Shown here: piece after piece, positions 34,929 through 46,227 of the stretch | How positions within the stretch are numbered: position 1 is the stretch's first letter | Layout: every line of letters starts with the position of its first letter | Origin: Pyricularia pennisetigena | Taxonomy: Eukaryota; Ascomycota; Sordariomycetes; Magnaporthales; Pyriculariaceae | Assembly: GCF_004337985.1 (NCBI RefSeq) | Contig: NC_043742.1 | Location: forward strand, 7,539,229 to 7,603,228 | Reading direction: 5' to 3' | DNA length: 64,000 bases | Translations under genes and position numbers: made by a program | The notes under the pieces: model-generated | The model's input: the letters and a program-made list of their open reading frames with translations, nothing else | The model's database searches: none | What the model was told of the DNA's origin: nothing

Positions 34929-36599
34929 AACATCGTTGTTAAAAATAAAAAAGGTTTTAACGATTTTGGTGGAAATTACCGCAATTTTTTTAAATTTAAT
35001 ATCGAATAATTTTCCACCCTATTTGCTGTCGCCGATTATATAACTATCGCCGATAACGTTATCGCCCTAAATAATTTGTATTTAATATAATTTTAATATC
35101 GTTTGGTTACCCGTTCGCGAACCGACCAAAATATCGACGTCGCTAATTTATTTAGTTTTAACCGCGCCTATTATAATAGGACGATAATAATATTCGCTGT
35201 TAATATTTGGCCCCGTTTTAAACCTATTAAGGTCGGACGGTTAAAAGAAAAGCGTGCAAATTAAATTCAAATGCACCTATTGGATTTATTAATATTTAAA
35301 AGTATTTTTAACAATTTGTATGATAAGGGGCGGTTTTATCGTCCCATTTTTACCAAATTTAAAACAAATATTATTAAATTTTATTTTAAATTTTTCGGCG
35401 ACGACCAGTAAAACGATTTTTTTAATTTTATATAAACCCAATCCACCATCGCCGATCAATTTGCTAATATGGACCGCGTAAAAAAGCAAATTTTCGAGGA
35501 CGCCCGCGAAAAAGTTTTAACGGTTTTTTTGGCATATTATACGCAATTTTCCATTCTAATTAAAAATTATCCTTGGATTGGTTATTTTTTTAATTCGGAC
35601 GCGATTTAGGTTATTATAAAAGATTTGCGCCTTTTTTAAAACACCTTGCCTGTCGACGGTTTAAATACCGATAATAAAATCGGTTTTAAATACAAAAGAA
35701 TTAAAAGCAAATATTTTTGGTTTAATTGGGATATATTTAATATTCCTTTGAATCGCTATTAATTACCCCATTAACTGGTTGGTAAATTATATATATATAT
35801 TATCCCTAAAAATTATAATTGTCGTTACAATTTTGTCCCTATTTTTGTAACTATTACTTTAATCGTGCCCCTATTTTTGTAATTATTATTATAATTCCAC
35901 CCCTATTTTTGTCATTATTATTACAATTTTTGTTTTTGCTAAATTAACTTTTTTTCGGTTTAAATGCCTACATTTTACTAAAATTGGAGCAATTAACTTT
36001 TAAAAATTAATTATTAACCAATAAAATAAATATAAAAAAAACTATTATTTATTTTACGGCGATTTATATATAGTATATCCGTTACCAATATGACCAATTT
36101 ACCCAAAATACCGACGGATGTTTTCCCATTTTAATTTTCGTTCCGGCCAACTTTATTTCGCAAATATTTAAAAAAATAATAACCAATTTCCCAATTTTCG
36201 ACGTTAAATATTACTAAAATTTAACCGAGGTATACGTTACCGATGCTCCGCGAACGGTTATTATTTTTAGCCAAACGCAGTTTTACGATATTTTAACCAA
36301 ATTCGCCGCCCGCAAATTTAATCCCAAATCTGCGGGTACGGTTATTATTATATTTTATTCGATATTCCTAATCCGAAAAATTAAACAGTTGGACGAAATC
36401 CATAACGCGGAAAAGGTGTTTAACCTATAATATATGGATAAAATTGTCGATTCCAATCCTTAATAACGCCCCCCCGAGGTCGACAATTTCGACGATAATT
36501 CCAATATTAAAAATAATATCCAGTAAATATTTTTTATAATAATTGTTATAATTTCGTTGTACTAATATATTTGTTTAAATTTAATAATTTTATTAGGAA

Positions 36600-37610
36600 C
36601 CATTAACGTAAAGACGGTTAGAAAGCCGATTTTTCCACGGGCGAAAACAACAAAAATATCCGGCGCTTGGTTATATATTTACTATTTGGTATTTTTTTCA
36701 ACGTATAATTGGAAACGAAATTTAATGTTTCCGCTACCGCGAATCGATAATATACCGCGTATTTCGCTTTAATTTTTGCATTCATTGGGGCATAACTATT
36801 ATTACGCCGATTATTAATAAAATTAAAAACATTACTGGTTTTAATACCCTGGTTTAGTATAAAATTGCGATTTTTTTCGCCCGACCTGAAAACCTGTCCT
36901 AGGAAAACATATTTACGGTTAATTATATTTGGGAAAATAATGGTTATTTCGTCGTTTTTAATATCGATAAAAATATCAAAACTTTTTTGCAAAAGTTCGA
37001 ATCGATGGGTTGGAAATAATAGCTGTTTTACTTTCGAATTTTAAATTTTATAATTCCTACCATTATACCAAACGAAAAATCGTTAATAATTTTTAAATAT
37101 ACGGGCGTATTTACCGTACGTAAAGGTATAAATACCGGGTTTATTTTGCCCAACGGTACAATTATCTATCCCCGTAAACGCATTCCGTTTTATAACATTA
37201 TTATTGAAAAGCTCCAATTTGGCCACCGTTTCAAAAACGTTATAACGAATACCGAAACAATTTTTAAAAATATTATTACCGTTTTCGTGGGCGAAAATAC
37301 CGACGACATTGGTCCCTTTCCATTAAAAATTCCCATTAATGCGGATACCGCAATTGGTAACCGTTAAACCTCGGTTTTTTTTAATATGGGTTTTATCCGT
37401 TTATTGCAGTTTTTAGCAATTAACTACCTTTTTTGGTTAATAATCCATACCGAAAACGATACCCGGGATATTAATTCGGCGGAACTGGGTAAAATAATGG
37501 CGTTAAAAGGATTAGATTTGAAAGCCAAATACCGCAATATTCGACAAAATTTTAAAAAGAAATTTAGAAGAAGGAAAAACCCGTTTTAAATGGGTAATTG
37601 TGGACGTTTT
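36600..37610 (+). pseudogene. Unidentified plus-strand protein of the TIR element, decayed
   Basis: Open stretches at 37146-37367 and 37386-37589 share one frame and are separated by a single TAA. They read NGTIIYPRKRIPFYNIIIEK, ENTDDIGPFPLKIPINADT and ENDTRDINSAELGKIMALKG. The same frame can be followed upstream to ~36650, with all stops being TAA/TAG. The composition is that of a real, globular protein. I do not recognise a family. A competing minus-strand ORF (36618-36992) overlaps it and cannot be excluded. Confidence 0.4.
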
Positions 37611-37799
37611 AATTGAATATAACGGCGACGGTCCTTTTAATTGGGTTTATTCAAAAACTTGCACTAATTTGAAAACGCTGCCTCCGTCGGGCAGGGTTAA
37701 AATAGTTTATTTTATATTAAACGAATCGCCGTTTATTGCCCGCGTAGTCGAAATTTGTATGGAGGAAAAAAAAAGTTAACACTTCCTGGTTATAACCCC

Positions 37800-38350
37800 T
37801 AATTTTTGGATTTAAACGTAAATTGGTTATAGGGTAATGACTATTATAATCCCTTTCCTTCCCTACAATTATTATAACAATTATTATAATTTTTTATATT
37901 TTTGGTTTGTAATAAAAATTATAATAATTGCTATTTTTCCATTTTTGTAATAACTATTACAATTTTTAATATATTTGCTAACTTTTTTTAATTTTATTGT
38001 TTTTATTTTGGAAAAAACTAGTTTCGGTGTGGTTATTATCCGATTAAACCTGTCCTAAACCGAACGCGATAAAACCGTTTCCGATTTTACCGATTCCAAT
38101 TCCGATTTCAACGTTTATATTTCAAATATTAATATTTCCAACGCTAATTTTAATTTGCACCCCAATTGTTGCATTGGTATTATTATCCCCTTAATATAGA
38201 ACGCTAATATACAATTGCAAATTAGTGGTCGTTTGATTCGGTTAGGTTAAAACAAAGTTGTTATTTAGCGTATTTTCGAAATACGAAATACTTTTTTCGA
38301 TTAAATAAAAAATCGTATATTCCGGAAAGTGAATACCCCTTTTTCTACTG
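37800..38350. other. AT-rich spacer between converging reading regions
   Basis: Very AT-rich, with many TTATTATAAT-type runs also seen at 33.6-33.8 and 35.8-36.0 kb. These runs separate the reading regions inside the TIR element and may be its intergenic spacers. Confidence 0.35.
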
Positions 38351-41300
38351 TTCCGGCCGTTGCTAATATATAATAAATATTATTTAAATATATTACGCGT
38401 ATACGTTTCCCCAAAATTATCCAATTTCCAATTGTTAAACAATTCCTGGCGTATAAAATAATAATAATTATCTTTTCCTAGGTTTTTAACTATTTCGTTT
38501 GGATAATAAAACCCCCCCAGCATTTTAATGTTTTTTATTTTAATAGAACGCGCCGTATAAGCGAATTTTATTTTCGCCTGGTTTTAATATTCGTATTAAA
38601 TATTCCTAAACAATTTAACGAATAGGATTTGGTCGAAAAAACGTCAATTTTATTTTAACGTTGGGTCCAATTCATATTAGTTATTAATACCAGGAATAAA
38701 ATGGTGGCCGTAATACGTTTATTAATTATATTAATCGTATATATTTGCTTTATTTCGATTTTACCACCATAAATTAGGGGTTTGTAATTAAATTAATAAA
38801 ATGGATTAAAAACAGCGATGGACTTTACGACGAAACCGCGACCGTGCGGGTTATCGGGGCCCTAATAAAGGATTTTAATTCCTGGGTTATTAAACGCCGG
38901 AAAACCAATAAACCGTTTAAAAAAAACATTTTTGGTAATAATAACGCCGACCTTTTGGCGGTCGTTATTCCGTTTTTTTATTTATCGATTTTAGTTTTGA
39001 TTACGATAAATTTATATTCGATTCGTTAAAAAAACTCTGCATACCCATTTCGGAAAAGGATAAAAAAAAGGAAGATTTAATTTTTGGATCGTTTACCGCG
39101 ACCCCAATTCGGAAAAGGAGGCGTAACGCTAATAAACCCATTTTTAAAAAAACATTTAACGCTGTTAAACGTTTTCGTTTTTTTTAATCGGTTTGGGTTT
39201 TTTTATTTTATTTTTTTTGGGGTTTAATATTAGGAAACTGGGGGCTTTATATAAGTAATTTTATAATAATTATTATTATTGGGATCCGGTTTAATAAATT
39301 TATTATTCGTAGTTAATATGGTATTATAATAACAATTATTACTAGGACCCTTTTTGCTGGATTTATAATTGGCGGTGGATGAAAAATATAATTTATTTGG
39401 GTAAGGAAAATGGATAGGAAACGGGTTATTTATACGGAAAATTTTGGAGGAAATTATATTTCGCTTTTTATTTTAAGCCAAATTTATAACTGGTATTTAT
39501 TTGTTTATATTTACTGGTTTTGCGGACGTTGTTTTACCTCCGTTATTCGCGGGTAAAACTACCGTTATTCGTCTATTAACTTTTTTCAAAATGGAACGAT
39601 TTTCGTTTTTACCCGTTTTGGTTTGCGTAATTTACCTTTTATTATTTTAAATTTTATGCGCTTTTTTCGTCGGATTTTTCGTATATTCCGTCCAGCAAAT
39701 CTTTTTCGGTATTAATTATACCATTAATATTCAAACCGTTTATTCGGTTATATCTTTTTTTTGGATTTACCCCTATTTTTCTAATATCCGTTTGAAATAA
39801 CACGTTATTGGGGCGTACGATTTTTTAATTAAATATTTCCAATTTATCGCTTATTAGCTTTTTTAAACCCAGGTATAATAAATTAGGGCCGTCGAAATCG
39901 AAATTGGGTAATATTTCGACTTTTTCGCTTCCCCAACCATTTTGGAATAATAAATACATATAATGGATTATGCTTTGGTTGGTTAATATTATATCATATT
40001 TGCTGCTAATGCGTATACGTGGGATATTTTCCAATATTTTGCGCACCGTAATTGCGATTGGCCCTATTGCTGCACAATTTAAAAATGTTTTTCGCAAATC
40101 GTGCGTAAAATTGCGGTTATTTTTAATATTTATAACGAAACCTTTATTAATATGTTTAATTATTAGGTTTACCGGTTTAAATCCATTCCCGGCCGTAATA
40201 TATTTTACGAACGTTAATTTTAAAATCCCGGTCCGCAACGGTTAATTTATAACTTTTGGTTATAATAACCAAATCAAATATAGCATTTTAGGATTATAGT
40301 TTTATATTTTGCAACCGTAAAAAAATAGGACCAATTGCGGTATTATAATCTCCAATACGCCGTCATTTTCTTAGTGGAACGCGTTTATTATTATTTATAA
40401 AAAACTAATTATTTGCAAATAACGGCGTTGCGTGCGGAAAACGATATTAATTTTAGGTCTTATATCCCATAATCCAGTACCTATTAGACCGTTAATACGA
40501 CCAGCGAATATATTATCGTAAATACGGTTTACCATAAAAATAAATATATTATATAATATATCGGTAAAAACCTTTTCCAAAACGTTTTTAAAAATTTAAT
40601 CTTTATGCAATAATCCGTTTTAAATCAAAATAGAAATTATAATACACAAAATGCGGGACCGGAATACATTTTATAAAAGCCGTAAAACGTGGTTAAACTT
40701 TTTTTTATTTTTTTAAAATTGGTTATATTTCCCTAACCCTATTATATTTCTAAATATAATAAAAACGTAATATTATTATAATTGGTTAATAAAATTAAAT
40801 TCGATATGGAAAAACGCTGGTACGGGTAATATTTATTATTTTTTGTTAAAAGGGGGGGATAATTTAATATAAATTTTTTAAATGGTACGGATATATAACG
40901 TTGTTTTTTATCCCTATAAACGAGGAACAGGACGGAAAAATAGTCGAAATAATTGGGTAACAGGTTTAAAAAACGTTTAAAAAGGATTTCGTAGATTTGG
41001 ATAACTCCTGCGTATTCCTTTTCGTTTTCGGTAATAGCGGGGGTTTGGATAAAGTAGGAAATTAATGTAATTCGTGCGAAGGTAAGGTATTATGGGATTG
41101 TTTTAGGCGTATATGGGCGGTTAGGGAATAAAAAACCACAAATTTGGTATATTATATAATATTTGGCGTTTTCGTAATAGGTGTCCGGATATTATAAAAA
41201 GGCGGGCGTTTTTAACCATTTTTGGCGGAAAGGTACGGTGGCGTGCCATTGGGATTGCGTATATCGTTTAAATCCTGGCGTTAATATAAAAAAATACAAT

Positions 41301-42450
41301 ATTAAATTTTGCATTTAATTACGTTTTCCATATCCAAAATCCTATACCTTATCCAGAAAATTAAAATTATTATATACGAAAAATAATATTGGGTTACGAG
41401 CGATCCTTTTTAAATTTATTTATATATTAATATATATATATAAAAAATTATTATTGCTGTTCGCGGTAAAAGCTAAATATAAATATAAGTATTATTAATA
41501 ACGTATTCGGGTAACGGCGATAAATTATTGGGTTTACCATTTAATAATTTTATAAAATAAACATATTCCAAACCCGGATAATGTGTTTACAATACGTCGT
41601 GGAATTCCATTATTTATAAAAAATAATGCGAATACGCGTAATAAATAATTGTTTTTTTGGGGGGAATATCCGTAAATTAAAATTACCAATATTAATATAA
41701 CGCGTTGGTTTTTTAACGTTAAAGGGTTTGTGGTTTTTAAAAAAATATTTGGTTCCAGGTATATTACGTTCGAAATTTGTAACGATAAATAAAACGGGCG
41801 GTAACCCCGGGAATATAATAATAGTAAAAATATAGATTTATATAATATTAGCGTTTTGGACGGGATTTTCTGGGTGGACGTATCGAATATTTGCTTAAAC
41901 CAATTTATATTATTTACGTTTTTAGCGGAACAATTTTTTATTCCCGAAAATTGGAAATTTGTAAATTTGAACCGGTTAAAAAAACGTAAATATTATATTA
42001 ATTACTGCAATTCCCTACGTAAAAAATCGGTTTTAATAAACGTAGGAAATTTATTATTAAAACGGTATTTAACCTTATTAACGCGTAAACGTTCTCGGAT
42101 TTAAAAGTTTCTTAATATTCTTTTAAAAAAAATATTCGCGATGGGGTAAACCGAATAATTTCGTAAAAATTTGCCGTTATTACCCAAACGTGGATAAATT
42201 ACGTAAAATTGGTGCGTCGGTAACGGTTGCGCCAAAATTTGGTAATATCGCGAATAAATTTGGTTTCGGGGTTTATTTCCGTTTCGGATTTGGATTCCTT
42301 CGGTAATTGCTTTCAATCGATTAAAAAAGGTTTAAATTCCCATTTATTTTCGAATGTAAAATTGGGCGATAATAATTGGGATAACGATAAAAACGAAAAT
42401 AATTGCGATATCGATGGAGGTAATAGGGTTAAATCGGACGTAAAATATTA
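38350..42450 (-). pseudogene. Large minus-strand reading region of the TIR element, possible DUF6589-like protein
   Basis: The minus strand from ~42.4 kb towards 38.3 kb stays readable over long stretches with mainly TAA/TAG stops. The clearest parts are 40580-40395 (FTDILYNIFIFMVNRIYDNI) and 40238-39825 (LIIKHINKGFVINIKNN, LRKTFLNCAAIGPIAITVRK). The latter resembles the C-terminal part of fungal DUF6589 proteins, which often lie in transposable elements; this is recall-based and weak. Its position next to the right end and its length would suit the transposase. Plus-strand ORFs in the same interval (39970-40245, 41856-42104, 42227-42451) look like shadows. Confidence 0.35.
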
Positions 42451-42844
42451 AATTGCAAATCGCGCGGATGGGAATATTTTTTCGGGTATATTTATTAATA
42501 TTATTGGAAATATGTTTTCCATTATTGGATTCGGGTTTTATTTGGTTTAATAATATATTAAATAAAAATTAATATATGTAAGTATATAATATAATAATAA
42601 ATCTTTTTTATTTTCTTATATATTGGGGGGAATAGTGGTTGGCGATATCGCAGTATTGGGTATTTTATTGGTAATACCGTTATAAACGGCGAAATGCGAC
42701 AAAATGTTTTTAAATTAGAACGAGCGCGATTTTTTCGGCTAATGTAATTGGTTGAAAAGCCATGTGGTTAAAAGGTATATGGAGCGTTCGGTCCCCACTG
42801 CGAAGCAGGGGGGTCTAGTCTGAGCACTGAGACTAAAGCACTTT

Positions 42845-43000
42845 TCCTTTGGGGGTATCGAAAATTCCATGGCCATGGCCGCCGATATAGCCTGCATCCC
42901 AAAAACGGGAAACGGTTTTTGGCGACGGCGCAAAACCGGTGGCGGCGAGGTAAAAAATACAAATTAAGGGCCGGGCGGCGCAAAACCGAAAGTAATTATT
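42845..43000. other. Edge of the RIPped compartment
   Basis: Immediately right of the TIR element's duplication the composition becomes mixed, with GC-rich patches such as GGCGACGGCGCAAAACC and GGGCGGCGCAAAACCG. The GGCGCAAAACCG motif occurs twice (42926 and 42972 regions). No gene recognised. Confidence 0.4.
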
Positions 43001-43119
43001 GGCCGGCCCATGTGGGTTACTATGGCACCAAATGCTCCCCGTACTATTTTTGCCCTTATTGGTTTAATTAGGGGAGAGCGGACGGGATCCCGTATATTCC
43101 AATAGGTGTGGTCGTATGT
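43001..43119 (-). pseudogene. Degenerate 5S rRNA copy
   Basis: The minus strand from 43119 reads ACATACGACCACACC and then GGGATCCCGTCCGCTCTCCCC, which is the 5' half of fungal 5S rRNA. The region of the internal promoter is altered by G-to-A and C-to-T changes (GGGCAAAAATAGTAC in place of GGGCCGxACTAGTAC), and the 3' third no longer matches. It is a pseudogene lying ~180 bp from the intact copy. Confidence 0.8.
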
Positions 43120-43282
43120 ACTGGTATACGTTGTACAGTAACATTATAATTTGGTATTTGGCAAAAGTCCAACCTTTGGTGCAAATTAGCACGTTACTCA
43201 ATTATGCAGCAATCCTTTTTTTTTTGGGAATATTATAAAGTTATATTTAACCCATAAATATTGAGGTTAAAAACAAAATACG

Positions 43283-43294
43283 AAAAAACAAAAA
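43283..43294 (-). terminator. RNA polymerase III terminator of the 5S gene
   Basis: On the minus strand the gene end is followed at once by TTTTTGTTTTTT, two T-runs of five and six, the usual pol III stop. Confidence 0.75.
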
Positions 43295-43412
43295 TCATAC
43301 AACACCGAGGATTCCCCAGTGGTCACCCACCTGAGTACTAGTTCGGCCCTTACTGGTTTAATTTCGGGAGAGCGGACGGGATCACGTGCATTCGGTGGGT
43401 ATGGTCGTATGT
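43295..43412 (-). rRNA. 5S ribosomal RNA gene
   Basis: About 118 nt on the minus strand, starting ACATACGACCATACCCACC and ending GGTGTTGTATGAT. The conserved internal promoter parts are present: the A-box region around AAATTAAACCAGTAAGGGCC and the C-box GTACTCAGGTGGGTGACC. A pol III T-run terminator follows directly. Single dispersed 5S genes are normal in Sordariomycetes such as Neurospora. The segment after the first 20 nt (GAATGCACG) differs from the commonest fungal form, so it may be a variant isotype. Confidence 0.93.
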
Positions 43413-44753
43413 GACGGTCATGCCCATGACAATTGAACATCTTGGCATGGTTGACCAGCTGACGACTTTAATGGGAGACAAGATGAAAAGCGGATATTTT
43501 TTGGCTGGACCTTCAACTCGATGTCGTCGACCGCCCACTACTCTTACAAATCCCGAGAAAGGTGCAACAAGATAAATCATAATACGCTATTGTTCACTTT
43601 TTTATCCTTTTTAGAAGGACAATTGCTTTCTTGGCAGGACCGTACGCCGCCGCTTCTCCGACCGTAACAAACATACCGCCTACGCAATGCCGGGTCGCAT
43701 ATACAGACAGCCCCAGACAAGATAAAGCGGTAAACATGCTCCGCCAACGAGACACGGCTAGATTATTCCTTGGCCAAATAACACATATTGCTCTCGACGA
43801 CAAAGACTGCAATTTTACCATCGTCGGTCACCCGGGGCCAAGGGATACTGCATGGTCGGGCAAGTCATCCTGGAAAGCATCGCCGTCCGCAGCGTGGTAA
43901 AATCTGAATGAATCAAGACGATATACCGAGTCAAATGCTCCGGCTGGGGCGACTCGGCGGCCCTGCACGACATCGCAACAATTAAAGATCAAAGGTATCC
44001 CGCTGAGTAGTGTAGCTTGAGCAGCCGTCGGCCGGGAGGCCACAATCTGTTATTATCGAAGAGTCTTCGAATTTGACAGGTGCTAGTGCCGTTATTCTCG
44101 GAGTCGTCAAAGCAGATAAGTAATTGGGAAAAGTATGCCCTTGTTGCATTCGGTTCTAGGAGAGTAGCTGGCCTTCATAGAGGCGGTTGGCAGTATGTCT
44201 TGCGTACCCAAGAAGTGCATGGCGTTACCCGATGTCAAAAAAGATGGACAAATATCAACAGTCTAGCCTTCAAAACTCGCTTCCTTGCAAAAGCTCAAAT
44301 GCTGCTCCACCCACTCCGCGTGTACTGCTATATCCCGTAAACATTTTATTAGACGACAGCGAAACGCAGCTGTCAGAGTTTAGATGGCGCGATGACAGTT
44401 CTATTTTCTTCACTGCCATGTAAAACAGCTTGGCGCAGGCTGCGCACCGCCATCCTTGCACGGGTTTCAACCTATCTGGACGAGCTCAGCAGATGGGCGG
44501 TATGTCACATCGTTGCGTACTGTAAAGCGACCTGAAAGCCAGCAGCGTAAAATGAGCTTTCCATTCAAGGATGCCCGAAAACTTTGCGATATGTTCTCCT
44601 GCGGCCGAATCCCCCTCCCCGTCTCCGTCCCTGTTTTAATTAATCCTTTGTGCAGAACCCAAAGTAACGACATATTTCAAATCTTAACAGCGCTTTGACA
44701 TCAAAGAAAGTAAGAAAAAATGTATAGCGATGATGTTCTGGTATAAATGTATC

Positions 44754-44787
<34 letters not shown>

Positions 44788-45717
44788 GGACTGACTCAGT
44801 CGAGAAGCTGGCCCCGGATCCTGGTATTTCACTCTTGAGCAATACCTGTCCCCCCACTTCCCGCGCCGAATAAGCCGCCAGACTTCAAGTCCGATGAATT
44901 TGACAAAAGCATCTTGAATCTGCCCGCAAACAGAGCATTCAAATAGTCATCGTCGTTTCGACGAGTCGATTTTTCTTTTTAACTCTTTTCGGATCGACTT
45001 GGAGACAAAAGAACATATAGTTGTTCGGGATGAGCGACTCTCCAGAAGATCCGGGTCGTTGGTTCGCCGATCGAGCAACACATGAGTAATCTCCCACTGC
45101 CGGCATTTTTGGCCTCGCACAAACCAAACCCCACGTTCTAGTCATTGAATACGTTTTAGCGCGGCGGTGATTTTGAAGAGCGTGGCCTTTACGAGTCGCG
45201 TAAAACACGAGGGCGGTGGTAAAACATAGGAAAGCCTTTTTTAGTAAACAATCAAACCAAACTTGATGGCATGGCCTCCCAGTGCATAGCCCAAAAAGGC
45301 TTAATGACAAATTTTAGAGGTTAGCCCCGGAGGTCCAAAGGTCGGTTGGCTAGCAAAGTGTGATTATAACCTTTCAAATCGTAAATCAAACTGCTGATAC
45401 ATGTGAGATCGTCACTTACTAAATTAAGCGAACAAACAATTTATAGTTCTTGGCTGAAACACACTTTAGCATCGCCGTTTCTTTTAGTTTATTTTGATTC
45501 AAGTACTTACAATTGCTGTTTCTACATACAAAAAGGAGTGCGCCTCCTGAATTACAATATACAGTTAGCGACAGCTCAACACATTTACTGGATTTTCTTT
45601 TACATCAACAAACACATCTATCTCTTTTTGTTTTGGGTTTTTGATAAACCTCGTCTTTGAAGCAATTTCCAAAGCCTTTCTTTTTCTTGTCTTTCGACTT
45701 TTCATATCTCTACAAAA
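43413..45717. other. No supported gene; decayed or non-coding DNA
   Basis: Composition is balanced, but open frames are short and overlap on both strands (for example 43631-43900 plus, 43594-43821 minus, 44456-44698 plus, 44939-45310 minus). None has a recognisable motif, and joining them by introns gives no convincing protein. A run of 29 A lies at 44754-44782. The last ~100 bp are the pyrimidine-rich leader of the gene starting at 45718. Confidence 0.4.
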
Positions 45718-46227
45718 ATGCAGTTCTCTATCCTTGCCGTCCTGGCGTTCTGGGCCCAGATCCCCGCTATTTTGGCCGCCGTATGTCGCTCTTAACAATC
45801 ATAGTCCCGCCTGCCGTAAAACATTCTAATGTATTCCTTTTTTCTTTTCTACAGACAACTTGCAGGTGCACTGGTTCAAATACAGTTCAAGACATAACGA
45901 ACGAGACTACAAAATCATGTTGCGCCAAGACTACCTTCAATAAAGTTGGCGTTTTGCAAGGAAAGTTTGTGGACAACAAGTGTGACTACAGCGCCGTTGC
46001 GGCTTTCAAACAAGTTAGCGTAAGTTCCATGGCCAACACAAGGACGAAACCTACAAGAGGTTCAAAAAGTGCCGTCGAGCCGGCACGATCCAGGGTTCGA
46101 GTCGAGCTAAGCTAAAAAAAAACCTCATTACTAGGACGCCGATGCTAACGCAGGGTTCAAGAGTTGCTGTCTCGCAACCAAGACTAACCCACAGGTTGGC
46201 GCCCCCTCGGGTGGAAATTGCGTCTAA
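45718..46227 (+). CDS. Secreted cysteine-rich protein (106 aa, three exons)
   Basis: Exons 45718-45780, 45855-46019 and 46135-46227; introns GTATGT...CTACAG (74 bp) and GTAAGT...ACTAG (115 bp), both phase 0. Residues 1-21 (MQFSILAVLAFWAQIPAILAA) are a signal peptide, and intron 1 falls exactly at its end. The mature ~85 residues carry eight cysteines arranged C-x-C..CC..C..CC..C, close to but not the same as the hydrophobin C..CC..C..C..CC..C order because the first two are only one residue apart. Sequence between cysteines is hydrophilic (TTCRCTGSNTVQD, VGVLQGKFVDNKCDY), unlike a class I hydrophobin. The best description is a small secreted cysteine-rich protein, possibly an effector or hydrophobin-like. 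All splice sites are canonical and the frame is intact. It is the first protein gene right of the RIPped compartment. Confidence 0.82.

Larger units (their letters stand above)
33880..35800 (+). pseudogene. Unidentified reading region of the TIR element, split by a solo LTR
   Basis: The open stretch 33992-34279 (95 codons, with RRLPFIPPFIRQNDINLPGL and a tryptophan/tyrosine-rich end) runs up to the solo LTR at 34288. Beyond the LTR the plus strand resumes with a readable sequence interrupted only by TAA/TAG: NDFGGNYRNFFKFNIE (~34950-35010), RAYYNRTIIIFAVNIWPRFK (~35160-35220) and DRVKKQIFEDAREKVLTVFL (~35470-35530). It probably encodes a protein of the element. I do not recognise the family; it is one of the candidates for the transposase. 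Confidence 0.4.
28406..42835 (+). mobile_element. 14.4-kb TIR DNA transposon with RecQ-type helicase, 9-bp target duplication
   Basis: Starts TAGTCTCAGGGCTC and ends GTCTGAGCACTGAGACTA. A perfect 9-bp duplication, AAGCACTTT, flanks it (28397-28405 and 42836-42844). Both ends match the ends of the 1,839-bp and 242-bp copies. Without the nested solo LTR and its duplication the element is about 13.8 kb. It carries a RecQ-type helicase on the plus strand (~29.2-30.6 kb), two further decayed plus-strand reading regions (~33.9-35.8 and ~36.6-37.6 kb) and a decayed minus-strand region (~42.4-38 kb). It is heavily RIPped, so no ORF is intact. A 9-bp duplication is usual for Mutator-like elements, but no MULE transposase motif could be read, and I do not recognise the superfamily. 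Confidence 0.9.

Noticed and set aside
46075..46115. B-box-like GGGTTCGAGTC in intron 2 of the secreted protein gene as a nested tRNA
   Set aside because: No matching A-box or cloverleaf within the 115-bp intron.
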